Source: CALUOB01 sp944322305 (GTDB lineage Bacteria; Actinomycetota; Coriobacteriia; Coriobacteriales; Coriobacteriaceae). From it: 64,000 bases of DNA. The notes under the pieces are model-generated. The model made no database searches. It had not been told where the DNA came from and saw only the letters and a program-made list of their open reading frames with translations. The first letter of the stretch is position 1. The number at the start of each line of letters is the position of its first letter. The stretch spans positions 744,001 through 808,000 of the forward strand of contig OZ007031.1 in NCBI GenBank assembly GCA_963931605.1, in the 5' to 3' direction. Position numbers and translations under genes: made by a program. Below, in pieces: positions 1 through 9,241 of the stretch.

Positions 1-228
1 GGTGTTGGGGCAGCGCTCTTTGATGAGGCGCAGGCGCTCCCAAGGGTCCTCGTCCAAGAAGCGCAGGCACGAGTCGAACGTGGCACCACCCCATGCTTCG
101 ATTGCCCAATAGCCTACCTCGTCCATTTTAGGCAAGATGGGCAACATCTCTGCCGTGGTCATGCGCGTCGCCCAAAGCGACTGCTGACCATCGCGGATGG
201 TGGTGTCCATGATGCGGAGTCCAGCCAT
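1..228 (-). CDS. Biotin-dependent carboxyltransferase subunit, 5' part only (OadA/PycB/5S-like)
   Basis: This is the N-terminal 76 codons of a gene that runs off the left edge. The start ATG at 226-228 has GGAGGCAGG ahead of it. The peptide reads MDTTIRDGQQSLWATRM, then KMDEVGYWAIEAWGGATFD and RFLDEDPWERLR. This is the TIM-barrel entry typical of oxaloacetate decarboxylase alpha, pyruvate carboxylase subunit B and methylmalonyl-CoA carboxytransferase 5S. In that family it binds the metal and transfers the carboxyl group between a keto acid and biotin. Which of the three enzymes it is cannot be decided, because the rest of the gene is outside the window. The family assignment is firm; the substrate is open. 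Confidence 0.85.
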   Translation of the reverse strand, partial: MAGLRIMDTTIRDGQQSLWATRMTTAEMLPILPKMDEVGYWAIEAWGGATFDSCLRFLDEDPWERLRLIKERCPNT

Positions 229-506
229 AGACCTGCCTCCTCTCGTGTAGTTGTTTTTCCAAGCCGCGCGGGCGACCTGAACCAGACTGCCTTCCAATAT
301 ACTCCATGCGGACGGCGAGCCTGCCCGCGGGCTTGCGGTAGGCCGCATCGTTTCCGCGAACGGTCGCGGCCGACGGCGGCAAAACCTGCGCTTGACAAAA
401 CGTTTGACCAGGGGGCGGGCGGCGGGCGGGGGACGGGTCGCCCCGGCGGGCGGGCCGCGCGGGCGAGCGGTAGGTGGCGACCCCTGCGCAGCAAGAGCAC
501 CCCTCT

Positions 507-789
507 GGTTAACCGCCCTTATCGCATGGAAGAGCTCGGATAGGCGCACCCGCCGCACAAGAATGCCCGATTGACCGCTGTTGTGTCAAAGAGAGGCGCG
601 GAAGCAAACGCTGCGTCGGCGCGGACGCTTGGGTTAACCGCTCTTATCGCATGGAAGGATCCGGTTTCCCGCTTATTCGCACAGAGAGGTTCAGTTAGTC
701 GTTGTTATCGCATGTGGAAAGCGGTTAGTCGCAAAAAAGACCGCCAACTCGCGGATAAACGCGAATTGGCGGTTGTAGGAGCGACTAAC
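507..789. repeat. Degenerate tandem array with ~62-bp period, ending in a two-tier hairpin
   Basis: The 700-bp gap between the carboxyltransferase gene and efp holds no convincing gene. Units begin at 507, about 570, 632 and 693, so steps are 61-64 bp. Units 1 and 3 share GGTTAACCGCYCTTATCGCA followed by TGGAAG almost exactly; units 2 and 4 are degenerate. At 724-789 a long inverted repeat follows: GTTAGTCGC pairs with GCGACTAAC on the outside, and ACCGCCAA..CGCG with CGCG..TTGGCGGT inside, separated by 7-nt internal loops. Function unknown. Confidence 0.6.
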
Positions 790-931
790 GTGATGCAAGC
801 AGTCGCAAAAGCGATCAACGCAGCTCTTTGTCGTTCGAAATCGCGGTCAACCAGTCGCTAAAGGTCGGAACCGCGGCCAACCGCGGGCAGCTGCGGCTCT
901 TCTCGCCTGCCGGCGCGGTGCGGCGAAAAGC

Positions 932-1495
932 CTAGACGCGCTGGACGAACTTGCCGTCGCGGGTGTCGATCTTCACGCGGTCGCCGACGTTGAGGTACAT
1001 CGGCACCTGGATGACGGCGCCGGTCTCAACGGTGGCGGGCTTGGTGGAACCCTGGACGGTGTCGCCCTTGAAGCCAGGCTCGGTCTCGGTGATCTCCACC
1101 TCGATGAACATGGGCGGATTCACGCCGAGCAGCTCGCCGTTGGCGTACATGAGCTGGCAGACGTCGGTCTCCTTCATGAACTTGGCGTTGTCGCCGATCA
1201 TGCTGGCCGGCACCTCGATCTGCTCGTACGTGTCGTTGTCCATGAAGTAGAACAGGTCACCGTCGTTGTAGAGGTACTGCATCTCACGGGTGCGCATCTC
1301 GATCTGCTCGAACTTGCTGCCGGCGTTGCAGGTGAGCTCGTTGACGCGGCCGGTGCGCAGGTCCTTGATCTTGTAGCGGACGAAGGCGCCGCCCTTGCCG
1401 GGCTTGACGTGCTGGAACTCGACCAGGGTGTAGTACTTGCCCTTGATCTCCAGGCCGATGCCGTTTTTGAACTCTGCCGTGCTGATGGTTGCCAT
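932..1495 (-). CDS. efp: Elongation factor P
   Basis: This 187-residue protein has the usual EF-P length. Translation factor EF-P binds the ribosome between the P and E sites and relieves stalling at polyproline stretches. The N-terminal KOW-like domain carries HVKPGKGGAFVR, with the loop lysine K34 at the position that is post-translationally modified in many species. The EF-P OB and C-terminal domains follow, ending GDRVKIDTRDGKFVQRV. The start at 1495 was preferred over upstream in-frame codons because GGAGAAGGG sits just ahead of it and homologues begin MATIST-like. No EF-P-modifying enzyme gene is adjacent. A -10-like TATAAT lies about 85 bp upstream. Confidence 0.96.
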   Translation of the reverse strand: MATISTAEFKNGIGLEIKGKYYTLVEFQHVKPGKGGAFVRYKIKDLRTGRVNELTCNAGSKFEQIEMRTREMQYLYNDGDLFYFMDNDTYEQIEVPASMIGDNAKFMKETDVCQLMYANGELLGVNPPMFIEVEITETEPGFKGDTVQGSTKPATVETGAVIQVPMYLNVGDRVKIDTRDGKFVQRV

Positions 1496-1576
1496 GAAAA
1501 ACCCTTCTCCTCCGCGCGCGATGCCGCACCTCCTTGCGGAATGCGCCGACATGCGCCTGAAATCATAGCCTGAGCC

Positions 1577-1582
1577 ATTATA
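1577..1582 (-). promoter_or_regulatory. Putative -10 box for efp
   Basis: The minus strand reads TATAAT here, 82 bp upstream of the efp start. No good -35 was recognised at 16-18 bp spacing, so the call rests on the -10 alone. Confidence 0.35.
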
Positions 1583-1780
1583 CGCGCATGCGCTGACCAC
1601 GCAAAACGCTGCGCGCCGATTCCACAGGACGGGGCGTGGGGCGGAAAGCGATGCCGGATGAGCGCAAGGCGGACAGGGCCGGCAAGATCTGTCGCCGGCG
1701 CCCGCTGCAGCGGGATCGCGCTCCCCCTACAGCCCGTGGGCGCGCGCTCGTCGTCTGCCGTCGGATCACCCGACCTGCAC

Positions 1781-2260
1781 TTGCCGAGTAAAACGCGCAG
1801 GTACCCGAGGGGCTGCGCGTTTCTCTCGGCAGATGCAGCAAACATGAGGGTCTTCTGGCCGTTTCTGCGCAAAACACTCGACAGACGCAAAGGGCCGCCG
1901 AGCGGGATAGCCGCAGCGTGTGCATCTGCCGAGAGGAATGTGGCGGCGGCGCGCCTCCGAGCGTGAGTAGCTCGTATCTGCCGAGTAAACATGACAGGTA
2001 AGCTGCCCGGCGCACAGGCGCTTTGCACCTGCCGAGAAGAATACGCACGAAAGGATGTTTTGAGTGCGACCTCGCTGGATCTGCTGGGTAAAAAGCGCAG
2101 CCTTTGGGAACTGCCGAATAATACGCGCGGACCCCTGCACCTGTCGAGAAGAACGCGCAGGCGCCCGGGAGGTTGCATGTTTCTCTCGGCAGATGCAACG
2201 AGCATGACACCTCTGGGCTCATTTCTGCGCAAAACACTCGACAGATGCAAAGGGTCTCGC
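1781..2260. repeat. Cluster of CTGCCGAG-type short repeats with a ~120-bp duplicated block
   Basis: The 890-bp gap between efp and the MBL hydrolase gene carries no gene I can support. It is full of variants of CTGCCGAG or CTGTCGAG followed by WARAACGCGCAG and their inverted forms CTCGGCAG/CTCGACAG; I count about ten between 1783 and 2245. Two blocks, roughly 1781-1900 and 2140-2260, are near copies of each other. Both share TTTCTCTCGGCAGATGCA and TTTCTGCGCAAAACACTCGA. Opposed copies can pair, so cruciforms or RNA hairpins are possible. Function unknown. Confidence 0.6.
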
Positions 2261-2382
2261 GAAGGATGGGGCGAAGCCCAGCGCGCCGGCATCCGGCGTG
2301 CAGCGCCCGGCATTCCGACGTCGCGCCGTACGGCGCCGGGCGTTTCGTCGCTGACACCAGGCGACGCGCGCTCCGCGCTTCT

Positions 2383-3084
2383 CTACAGCCCGCGGGCGCG
2401 CGCTTCGGCTATGTAGGGGTTGGCGGCCAGCTCGCGCTCCATCACGGTCGAGGGGCCGTGGCCCACCAGGCAGAGCGTGTCGGCCGGCAGCAACCGCGCG
2501 AGCTTGCCCAGCGAGGCCAGCAGCGCGTCGGCGTCGCCGCCGGCGAGGTCGGTGCGGCCGGCGGAACCCGGGAAGAGCGTGTCGCCCACAAAGGCCACGT
2601 GCCCCGCCGCGCACGCGCAAAACAGCACGACGCCGCCGGGCGTGTGGCCGGGCGTCTCGACAACCTGCAGCGTCACCTCGCCAAACGTCACGGTGTCGCC
2701 CTCGTGCAGCATCCGGTCGGGCGCCGGCGCGTCGGCGTCGTACCCGAAGCTGTGCGAGCTGTTGGCCCGCGCGCTCTGGGCGCGCTCCGCGTCCGTCTCG
2801 GAGATGAGGTATGGCGGCCGTACACCGCATGCCTTCTCGCACGCGTCGAGCACGCCCTCCACGCCGCCCACGTGGTCGCCGTGGCCGTGAGTAGAGATCA
2901 CCGCCGCAAGCCGCACGCCGGGGTGCTTCTCGGCCAGGTAAGCGTAAACCTCGGCACCCTCGCCGCCGGGATCCACCACCACGGCCTCCCCCGCCGACAC
3001 GGCCAGGTAGGTGTTGGTCTGAAGCGGGCAGGTGTTCACCACGTCAACGGCAAGCTGGCCGCCAGGCGTCAGGTCAAGCTGCAT
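2383..3084 (-). CDS. MBL-fold metallo-hydrolase (glyoxalase II-like)
   Basis: This 233-residue metallo-beta-lactamase-fold hydrolase has the metal-binding signature STHGHGDHVGG (HxHxDH). A second metal histidine is in VETPGHTPGG, the bridging aspartate is in FVGDTLFPGSAGRTD, and a final GHGP lies near the end. This architecture is typical of hydroxyacylglutathione hydrolase-like proteins of unknown thioester substrate. The start at 3084 has a GAAAGGAC ribosome-binding site. It lies 222 bp downstream of relA in the same direction, an arrangement frequent in Gram-positive bacteria. The fold is certain; the substrate is not. Confidence 0.85.
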   Translation of the reverse strand: MQLDLTPGGQLAVDVVNTCPLQTNTYLAVSAGEAVVVDPGGEGAEVYAYLAEKHPGVRLAAVISTHGHGDHVGGVEGVLDACEKACGVRPPYLISETDAERAQSARANSSHSFGYDADAPAPDRMLHEGDTVTFGEVTLQVVETPGHTPGGVVLFCACAAGHVAFVGDTLFPGSAGRTDLAGGDADALLASLGKLARLLPADTLCLVGHGPSTVMERELAANPYIAEARARGL

Positions 3085-3306
3085 GAGATACGTCCTTTCA
3101 TCGAAAAAAGCAGTCAAACGCGGCAGGCAAGACGCGCCGCTCTACACAAGCTCGCCAACATCGCTCCAGCGTCATTGCGCCAAGCAAACGGGGAGCACGC
3201 ACGACGAGAAAAGCGGGACGCCGTCGCTGGCCGCAGACGCCAAAAACGCCCCCCCCCGCAGACACCTCCGCCCGCCGGCAACGCCAGCGCAGCCCCGCCC
3301 CCGCGC

Positions 3307-5670
3307 TTACCGCCGGCGCTTGGACGTGGCGCCCTCGCCGGGCATGAGGCGCCGCGCGTCGTAGACGCTCGGCACGCGCGTCACCGCCGCGAGCAGCGGG
3401 TCGAGCGCCGAGGCGTCGGAGATCTCCACCAGAAAGCGCAGCTCGGCGATGCCGTCGCGGTCCACGCTCGTGGACGACGACAGGATGTTGCCCGCCGCGT
3501 CGGCGATGGTTTTGCTCACGTCCACCAGCATGCCGATGCGGTCGAGCCCCTCCACCACGATCTCCACCTGGAACAGGGCGTCCGAGCTGGTGTCCCACTC
3601 CACCGCGATCATGCGCTCGGGGTTCTCCATGAGGCCCTTCACGTTGGGGCAGTCGGCCCGGTGCACGCTCACACCGCGGCCGCGCGTCACGAAGCCCACG
3701 ATGTCGTCGCCCGCCACGGGATTGCAGCAGTGCGCCAGGCGCACCAGCACGTCGTCCGTGGCGCCTTTCACCACCACGCCGGAGCTCGAGCGGCGGCGCG
3801 GCTTGCGGTTGGAGCCGCGCGGGTGCTCGTGCACCCCGAAGCTCGCCAGCGGCGCCCCGCCGGCACCGGCGATCTGCGCGGGCGCCGGGTCGAGGATGGC
3901 CTGCGTCTTGTTGGCCACCTGCTTGGCCGTGACCTTGCCCGAGCCGATGGCGGCGAAAAGGTCCTCCAGCTGCTTGAACTTGAGCTTCTCGGCCACCTGG
4001 GCAAGGGCGCGGGTGGAGCGCTGGGTGGAGATGCCGTAGCCGCGCTTGCGCAGCTCGCGGGCGAGCTGGTCGCGGCCTGCCGCGGCGTCGTCGTTTTTGG
4101 TGACCGCCGTGAAGTAGCGGCGGATCTTGGAGCGCGCCGAGGGGGTCTTGACGATGTCGAGCCAGTCACGCGAGGGCTTGGCGTTCTTGTTGGTGAGGAT
4201 CTCCACGCGGTCGCCCATGGCAAGCTCGTGGGTGAGCGGCGCCACCACGCCGTTGACCTTGGCGCCCACGCAGTGGTTGCCCACCTCGGTGTGCACCGCG
4301 TAGGCGAAGTCGAGCGGGGTCGACCCGGCGCGCAGGCTCATGACCTCGCCCTTGGGCGTGAACACGAAGATCTCGCTGTCGTAGAGGTCAACCTTCAGCG
4401 AGTGCAGGAACTCCTTGGGGTCGTCGAAGTCGTCGGCGGCCGCCCAGTCCAGCGAGCGCTTGAGCATGTTGATCTGCTCGTCCAAGCGCTGGGCGTCGGT
4501 GGACTTGCGCGCGCTCGAGCCGCCCGACTTCTTGTAGAGCCAGTGCGCCGCGATGCCGTACTCGGCCTGCTCGTGCATCTCGTGCGTGCGGATCTGGATC
4601 TCGAGCGGGCGCGCCGCCGGGCCGATCACCGTGGTGTGGAGACTCTGGTAGTTGTTGAGCTTGGGCGTGGCGATGTAGTCCTTGAAGCGCCCGGGCATGG
4701 GGTGCCACAGGCTGTGCACCGCGCCGAGCACGCTGTAGCAGTCGCGCACGCTCTGGGTGATCACGCGCAGGGCGATGAGGTCGAAGATCTCGGAGAACTC
4801 CTTGCCCTTGCGCTTCATCTTCTGGTAGATGCTCCAGTAGTGCTTGGGCCTGCCGCTGATGGAGAAGCCCGTGAGCCCCACGCTCTCCAGCTCGTCGGAG
4901 AGCGTCTTGATAGTCTCCTCGAGGTAGCGCTCGCGCGCCTCGCGGCTCTCGGCCACCATGCGCGAGATGCGCTGGTAGTTCTCGGGCTCGAGGTAGAAAA
5001 ACGAGAGGTCCTCGAGCTCCCACTTGATAGAGGAGATGCCCAGGCGGTCGGCCAGAGGCGCGTAGACGTCCATGGTCTCGCGCGCCTTGAACAGGCGCCG
5101 GTCGGGCGGCAGGGCCGCGAGCGTGCGCATGTTGTGCAGGCGGTCGGCCAGCTTGATGATAACCACGCGGATGTCCTTGGACATGGCCAGAAACATCTTG
5201 CGCAGGTTCAGCGCCTGCTTCTCGTCCATCGAGGCGACCTGGATGTTGGTGAGCTTGGTCACACCGTCCACCAGCTCGGCCACCGTGTCGCCGAACTCGC
5301 GGGCCACATCGCCCAGCGAGGTGTCGGTGTCCTCCACCGTGTCGTGCAGCAGCGCGGCGCACACCACGTCGGAGTCCATGGAGAGGTCGGCCAGGATGGT
5401 GGCCACCTCCACGGGGTGGTTGATGTAGAGCTCGCCGGAGCGGCGGCGCTGGCAGCTGTGCTTCTCGGCCGCGAAGCAGTAGGCGCGCTCCACGCGCGCG
5501 CAGTCCTCGGGCGACATGTAGCGCAGACAGACCTCATAGAGGATGGGGTAGGTCTCCGCCGCGATCTCGGCCGGGACGTCTTCCGCGCGGGTGTAGTGGT
5601 GCATCGCGGAGAACGGGAACAGCTGGCCCTTAACGTTGCGCGACGCCTTCTCCTGGTTTTTCTCCGCCAT
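3307..5670 (-). CDS. relA: (p)ppGpp synthetase/hydrolase, RelA/SpoT family
   Basis: This 787-residue bifunctional-type Rel protein is full length. The order is an HD hydrolase domain (LLHDTVEDTD near residue 112; KLADRLHNMRT), a synthetase domain (FSEIFDLIALRVI; KDYIATPKLNNYQSLHT), a TGS domain (EIFVFTPKGEVMSL), and a C-terminal region with HCCNPV and an ACT domain. It makes ppGpp on stalled ribosomes and probably hydrolyses it, since the HD motif is intact. The ATG at 5670 is chosen over a TTG nine bases upstream because GGGAGG lies at the right distance. It starts 15 bp after the recJ stop, so the two genes probably form one transcription unit. Confidence 0.96.
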   Translation of the reverse strand: MAEKNQEKASRNVKGQLFPFSAMHHYTRAEDVPAEIAAETYPILYEVCLRYMSPEDCARVERAYCFAAEKHSCQRRRSGELYINHPVEVATILADLSMDSDVVCAALLHDTVEDTDTSLGDVAREFGDTVAELVDGVTKLTNIQVASMDEKQALNLRKMFLAMSKDIRVVIIKLADRLHNMRTLAALPPDRRLFKARETMDVYAPLADRLGISSIKWELEDLSFFYLEPENYQRISRMVAESREARERYLEETIKTLSDELESVGLTGFSISGRPKHYWSIYQKMKRKGKEFSEIFDLIALRVITQSVRDCYSVLGAVHSLWHPMPGRFKDYIATPKLNNYQSLHTTVIGPAARPLEIQIRTHEMHEQAEYGIAAHWLYKKSGGSSARKSTDAQRLDEQINMLKRSLDWAAADDFDDPKEFLHSLKVDLYDSEIFVFTPKGEVMSLRAGSTPLDFAYAVHTEVGNHCVGAKVNGVVAPLTHELAMGDRVEILTNKNAKPSRDWLDIVKTPSARSKIRRYFTAVTKNDDAAAGRDQLARELRKRGYGISTQRSTRALAQVAEKLKFKQLEDLFAAIGSGKVTAKQVANKTQAILDPAPAQIAGAGGAPLASFGVHEHPRGSNRKPRRRSSSGVVVKGATDDVLVRLAHCCNPVAGDDIVGFVTRGRGVSVHRADCPNVKGLMENPERMIAVEWDTSSDALFQVEIVVEGLDRIGMLVDVSKTIADAAGNILSSSTSVDRDGIAELRFLVEISDASALDPLLAAVTRVPSVYDARRLMPGEGATSKRRR

Positions 5671-5685
5671 AGCGCTCAAGCCTCC

Positions 5686-8600
5686 CTACTTGGACCCGTC
5701 CTGCGCGTCCGGCGTGATGGGCCGGTTGATGCGCGCGAGCATGTCGGCCGCCGAAGCGCTGAGCGCCCACGTTTTGAACGCGTCGAACGCGCGGCGGGCG
5801 CGTATCCCTTCAAGATAGCGTATCGACGCCTCAAGTTCTACCCGCCCGGGGTGCTCCGCCATCGCGATGCGGCGCATTTCCCCTGCTCCCGTAACATGCG
5901 CGAAACCTAGCTCGGTGAAAATCGCCAGCCCCGAGGACACCGCCTGCTCGGCCACGGGGGTGCGCATGTCTATGGCCAGGCACATGCTCGCGATGTCGCG
6001 GTCGGTGGCCGAGAAGCTCTCCTCCCCCGTCTCGCAGCGGTGCCGGCGCCACATGGTCTGCAGCGCCCGGTACAGCGTCACCAGCTCGGCGCGCTCGGGC
6101 GCCGCCCCGGTGAGCAGGCGCTCGTTGATGCGGGCGTCGCGCGAGGAGTACAGGAGGTGGATCTGCGCGGGCGCCCCGTCGCGGCCGGCCCGCCCGCTCA
6201 TCTGGTTGAACTCCACCGCGCCGAAGGGCATGTGGTAGAGCACCACATGGCGGATGTCGGGCAGGTTCACGCCCTCGCCGAAGGCCGAGGTCGAGACGAT
6301 GCAGGTGAGCTCGCCCGAGCGAAAGGCCCCCTCGACATCGCCGCGGACCTCGCGCGTGAGGCCGGCGTTGTAAAAGGCGATGCGGCTGCCCAGCTCGGGC
6401 ACGCGCTTGCGCAGCATCCGCGTGAGCGAGACGGACTGCTCGCGGGAGTTCACGTACACCACGCACTTCTGCCCCGTGGCGACAAGGGACACCAGGCGGT
6501 TCTCGCGGCAGGCGAGGTCGCGCTCGTCCACCACCTCTAGGTTCTCGCGGCAGGAGGCGTCGGTGACGACCGTGTCGACGGCGAGCAGCCGGCAGATCTC
6601 CGAGGCGGCGTCAGGAGCCGCGGTGGCGGTGACGGCCAGCACGCGCGGGTGCCCGAGCTCCTCGAGCACGCGGGGCATCTCGGCGTAGGCGGTGCGGTGC
6701 CCACCCTTGGCCTGGGCGGCGTGGTGCGCCTCGTCTACCACCACGAAGCCCACGCGCCCGGCGGCGGCGAAGCGGCCAGCGTGGATAGCGAGAAACTCCG
6801 GCGTGGTGAGTACGATGTCAACCGAGCCGGAGGCGAGCGCGGCGAAGACCTCGTCGCGGCGGTCTTGGTCGGACTCGCCGGTGAGCACGCGGGCGACAAG
6901 CCCGATCTTGGCGAGGTCGGCCTCCAGGTGGAGGGCCTGGTCGGCCACGAGCGCGCGCAGCGGGTAGATGAAGACGCTCGCGCGCTCGCGCGTCAGCGCC
7001 TCGCACGCGGCGTGGATGTGGAAGATGAGCGACTTGCCGCGTCCCGTGGCCATGACGCAGAGCACGTTCTGCCCGGCGGCGAGCGCCTTAAGGGCGGAGG
7101 CCTGCGCGGGGTGCAGCGAGCCGTCGCCGATGAAGAGGCGCGTCAGGCGCTCGGTCAGGGCGGGCTCGGGCAGCGCGGCGAGCTCGGCGCGGGCGCGGGC
7201 GGCCTCAGCCGAGAGGGCCGGCGGCGCAACTGGGCAGGTGAGGCAGGCCTCCTCCTGCGCGCCCAGCTCCTCCATGAGCTCGGGGTCGGGCGCCGCGGCG
7301 AGCGCCTGGGGGCGGCCGTCGCGCGTGAGGCCGTCGCGCAGCAGGATGTCCTTCACCATGAGCTTGGTCTTCACGCGGCCCTGCCAGTGCTCGGCCACCG
7401 CCTCGAAGACCAGGTCGACCGCGCCGTCGTAGGAGGCCACGCGGGAGATGTCAGGCACGCGGAACATGATGGCCGGCACGCTCGTGCGCCCGTCGGTGGC
7501 TAAAAAGCGCAGGTGGTCGCCGGTTTTACCCACCGGCACGCGGTCGGTCATGGTAACGCCGGTGGCAGCCAGAAGCGGCACCTTGTTGCCCTGGCCGTAG
7601 GGCTCGAGCACCGCCATGCTCTCCACGGTGGGCGTGTCCAGCTCGCCGAGCGCCACCACGCCCGCCACCTCGCCGGTGTCCTCGAAGTCCTCCGCGGGCA
7701 CGGCGGCGAGCGCCTCCTCGAGCCGCGCGCGCAGCTCGTCGAGCTTGTCGGCCGCGCAGGTGACGCCCACCGCGCCGGCGTGCCCGCCGAAGCGTATGAG
7801 CACGTCGGAGCACTGCTCGACCGCCTCGAACAGGTTGACCCGCCCCACCGAGCGGCCCGAGCCGTGGGCCACGCCGTCGACGATCGAGAACAGCAGCGCC
7901 GGCACGTGGTAGCGGTTCACCAGGCGCGAGGCGACGATGCCCTTCACGCCCTCGTGCCAGCCCTGGCCGCCCACGAGCACCACGCGCCCGCCGGCGTAGG
8001 TCTGCTCGGCGAGCGCCATGGCCTCGTCAGTGAGCTCGGCCTCGATGCGGCGGCGTTCCTGGTTGATCTCCTCGAGCTGGGCGGCGAGCTTGCCGGCCTT
8101 GGCCGGATCGCGCGCCAGCAGGAGGTCGAGCGCGAGCGCCGGGTCGGTCATGCGGCCGGCGGCGTTCAGGCGCGGGATAAGCGAGAACGACAGGCTGTCG
8201 GCCGAGACCTGCGAAAGATCGGTGCCGGTGACGGCGGCGAGCGCCACGAAGCCGGGGCGCTGGCTTGCGCGCATCATGCGGATGCCGTCGGCCACGAGCG
8301 CGCGGTTCTCGGGTGTGAGGGTCATCATGTCGGACACGGTGCCGAGCGCCGCCACCTCGGTGAAGCGGCGCCACAGGTTGGGCTCGCCGCGGCGGCGCCC
8401 GAGCTCGTGCACGAGCTTGAGGGCCACGCCCGCGCCGGCGAGCTCGCGGCTGGGGCTCGCGGCGTCGAGCTTGGGGTCGGCCACCGGGATGCCCTGGGGC
8501 ACCAGGTCGGCCGGCTCGTGGTGGTCGGTCACCACCACGTCGATGCCCTGGGAGAGCAGGTAGGCGGTGTCGTTCTTGGCGGCGATGCCGTTGTCGACCG

Positions 8601-9039
8601 TAATGACGAGCGAGGGCCGGCAGGCGGCTATCACACGATCGAGCGCCTCTTTTGACAGGCCGTAGCCCTCGTCGAAGCGGCGCGGGATGAAGGGGCGCAC
8701 CCGGCCGCCGAGCTCGAGCAGGGCCTCGGTGAGCAGGCAGGTCGAGGTGATGCCGTCCACGTCGAAGTCGCCGAAGACGGCGATCTGCTCGCCTGCGTCA
8801 AGCGCGCGCCCGACACGGTCGGCCACCTCGCCGAGGCCGGGGATGATGAGCGGGTCCTCCCAGTCGCGCTCGAGCGAAGGCGTGAGGAAGCGGCGCGCCT
8901 CCTCGACCGAGGAGATGCCGTGCGCCACCATGACGCGCGCCACCAGCGGCGCCACGCCGAGGGCGCAGGATAGCTCGTTTTCTAGGGATGGGTTTGCGGG
9001 AACCACCTGCCACCGGTGGCTGGTTGCGAGAGACGACAT
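5686..9039 (-). CDS. recJ: RecJ exonuclease fused to a RecQ-like DEAH helicase
   Basis: This 1117-residue protein is about twice a normal RecJ. Residues 1 to about 560 are RecJ: the DHH phosphoesterase motifs GDFDVDGIT (about 90-98), VITVDNG (about 145-151) and TDHHE (171-175), then DHHA1 and OB regions. After a linker near 600-640 comes a second enzyme. It has Walker A ATGRGKS (about 660), VVVDEAHH (about 770), VTATAAP, STSAFGEGVNLPD and QMSGRAGRDG, an SF2 helicase of the RecQ kind. No HRDC domain was recognised. RecJ degrades 5' single strands after RecQ unwinding, so the fusion would join two partners of RecF-type recombination. No frameshift or stop separates the halves. Confidence 0.93.
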   Translation of the reverse strand: MSSLATSHRWQVVPANPSLENELSCALGVAPLVARVMVAHGISSVEEARRFLTPSLERDWEDPLIIPGLGEVADRVGRALDAGEQIAVFGDFDVDGITSTCLLTEALLELGGRVRPFIPRRFDEGYGLSKEALDRVIAACRPSLVITVDNGIAAKNDTAYLLSQGIDVVVTDHHEPADLVPQGIPVADPKLDAASPSRELAGAGVALKLVHELGRRRGEPNLWRRFTEVAALGTVSDMMTLTPENRALVADGIRMMRASQRPGFVALAAVTGTDLSQVSADSLSFSLIPRLNAAGRMTDPALALDLLLARDPAKAGKLAAQLEEINQERRRIEAELTDEAMALAEQTYAGGRVVLVGGQGWHEGVKGIVASRLVNRYHVPALLFSIVDGVAHGSGRSVGRVNLFEAVEQCSDVLIRFGGHAGAVGVTCAADKLDELRARLEEALAAVPAEDFEDTGEVAGVVALGELDTPTVESMAVLEPYGQGNKVPLLAATGVTMTDRVPVGKTGDHLRFLATDGRTSVPAIMFRVPDISRVASYDGAVDLVFEAVAEHWQGRVKTKLMVKDILLRDGLTRDGRPQALAAAPDPELMEELGAQEEACLTCPVAPPALSAEAARARAELAALPEPALTERLTRLFIGDGSLHPAQASALKALAAGQNVLCVMATGRGKSLIFHIHAACEALTRERASVFIYPLRALVADQALHLEADLAKIGLVARVLTGESDQDRRDEVFAALASGSVDIVLTTPEFLAIHAGRFAAAGRVGFVVVDEAHHAAQAKGGHRTAYAEMPRVLEELGHPRVLAVTATAAPDAASEICRLLAVDTVVTDASCRENLEVVDERDLACRENRLVSLVATGQKCVVYVNSREQSVSLTRMLRKRVPELGSRIAFYNAGLTREVRGDVEGAFRSGELTCIVSTSAFGEGVNLPDIRHVVLYHMPFGAVEFNQMSGRAGRDGAPAQIHLLYSSRDARINERLLTGAAPERAELVTLYRALQTMWRRHRCETGEESFSATDRDIASMCLAIDMRTPVAEQAVSSGLAIFTELGFAHVTGAGEMRRIAMAEHPGRVELEASIRYLEGIRARRAFDAFKTWALSASAADMLARINRPITPDAQDGSK

Positions 9040-9241
9040 GCGGGTGTCCTATCAGAGTGGCCCGCTGCGGCGAGCCGTGCGTTTGTACGCCGCCCATTAT
9101 ATAACGCCGTGCGGACACGAAATTCGCTTCGCCGCTCGCAGGGGCATTCACGCCGCTCAGAGCAGGGCGCGCCGGCCCCGGACGATTCCTGAGCCGACGC
9201 GCCCCGTGCTTGCCTGCGCCGTCGATGCCGGCAGACGCGCC

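Noticed and set aside
507..719. CRISPR array
   Set aside because: The period is right, but two of four repeats are badly degraded, no cas gene is near, and related sequences are dispersed in other intergenic regions.
2173..5910. A plus-strand open frame of 1245 codons
   Set aside because: It lies antisense to the MBL hydrolase and relA genes, has an improbable composition rich in H, R, A, G and V, and is a GC-driven shadow.
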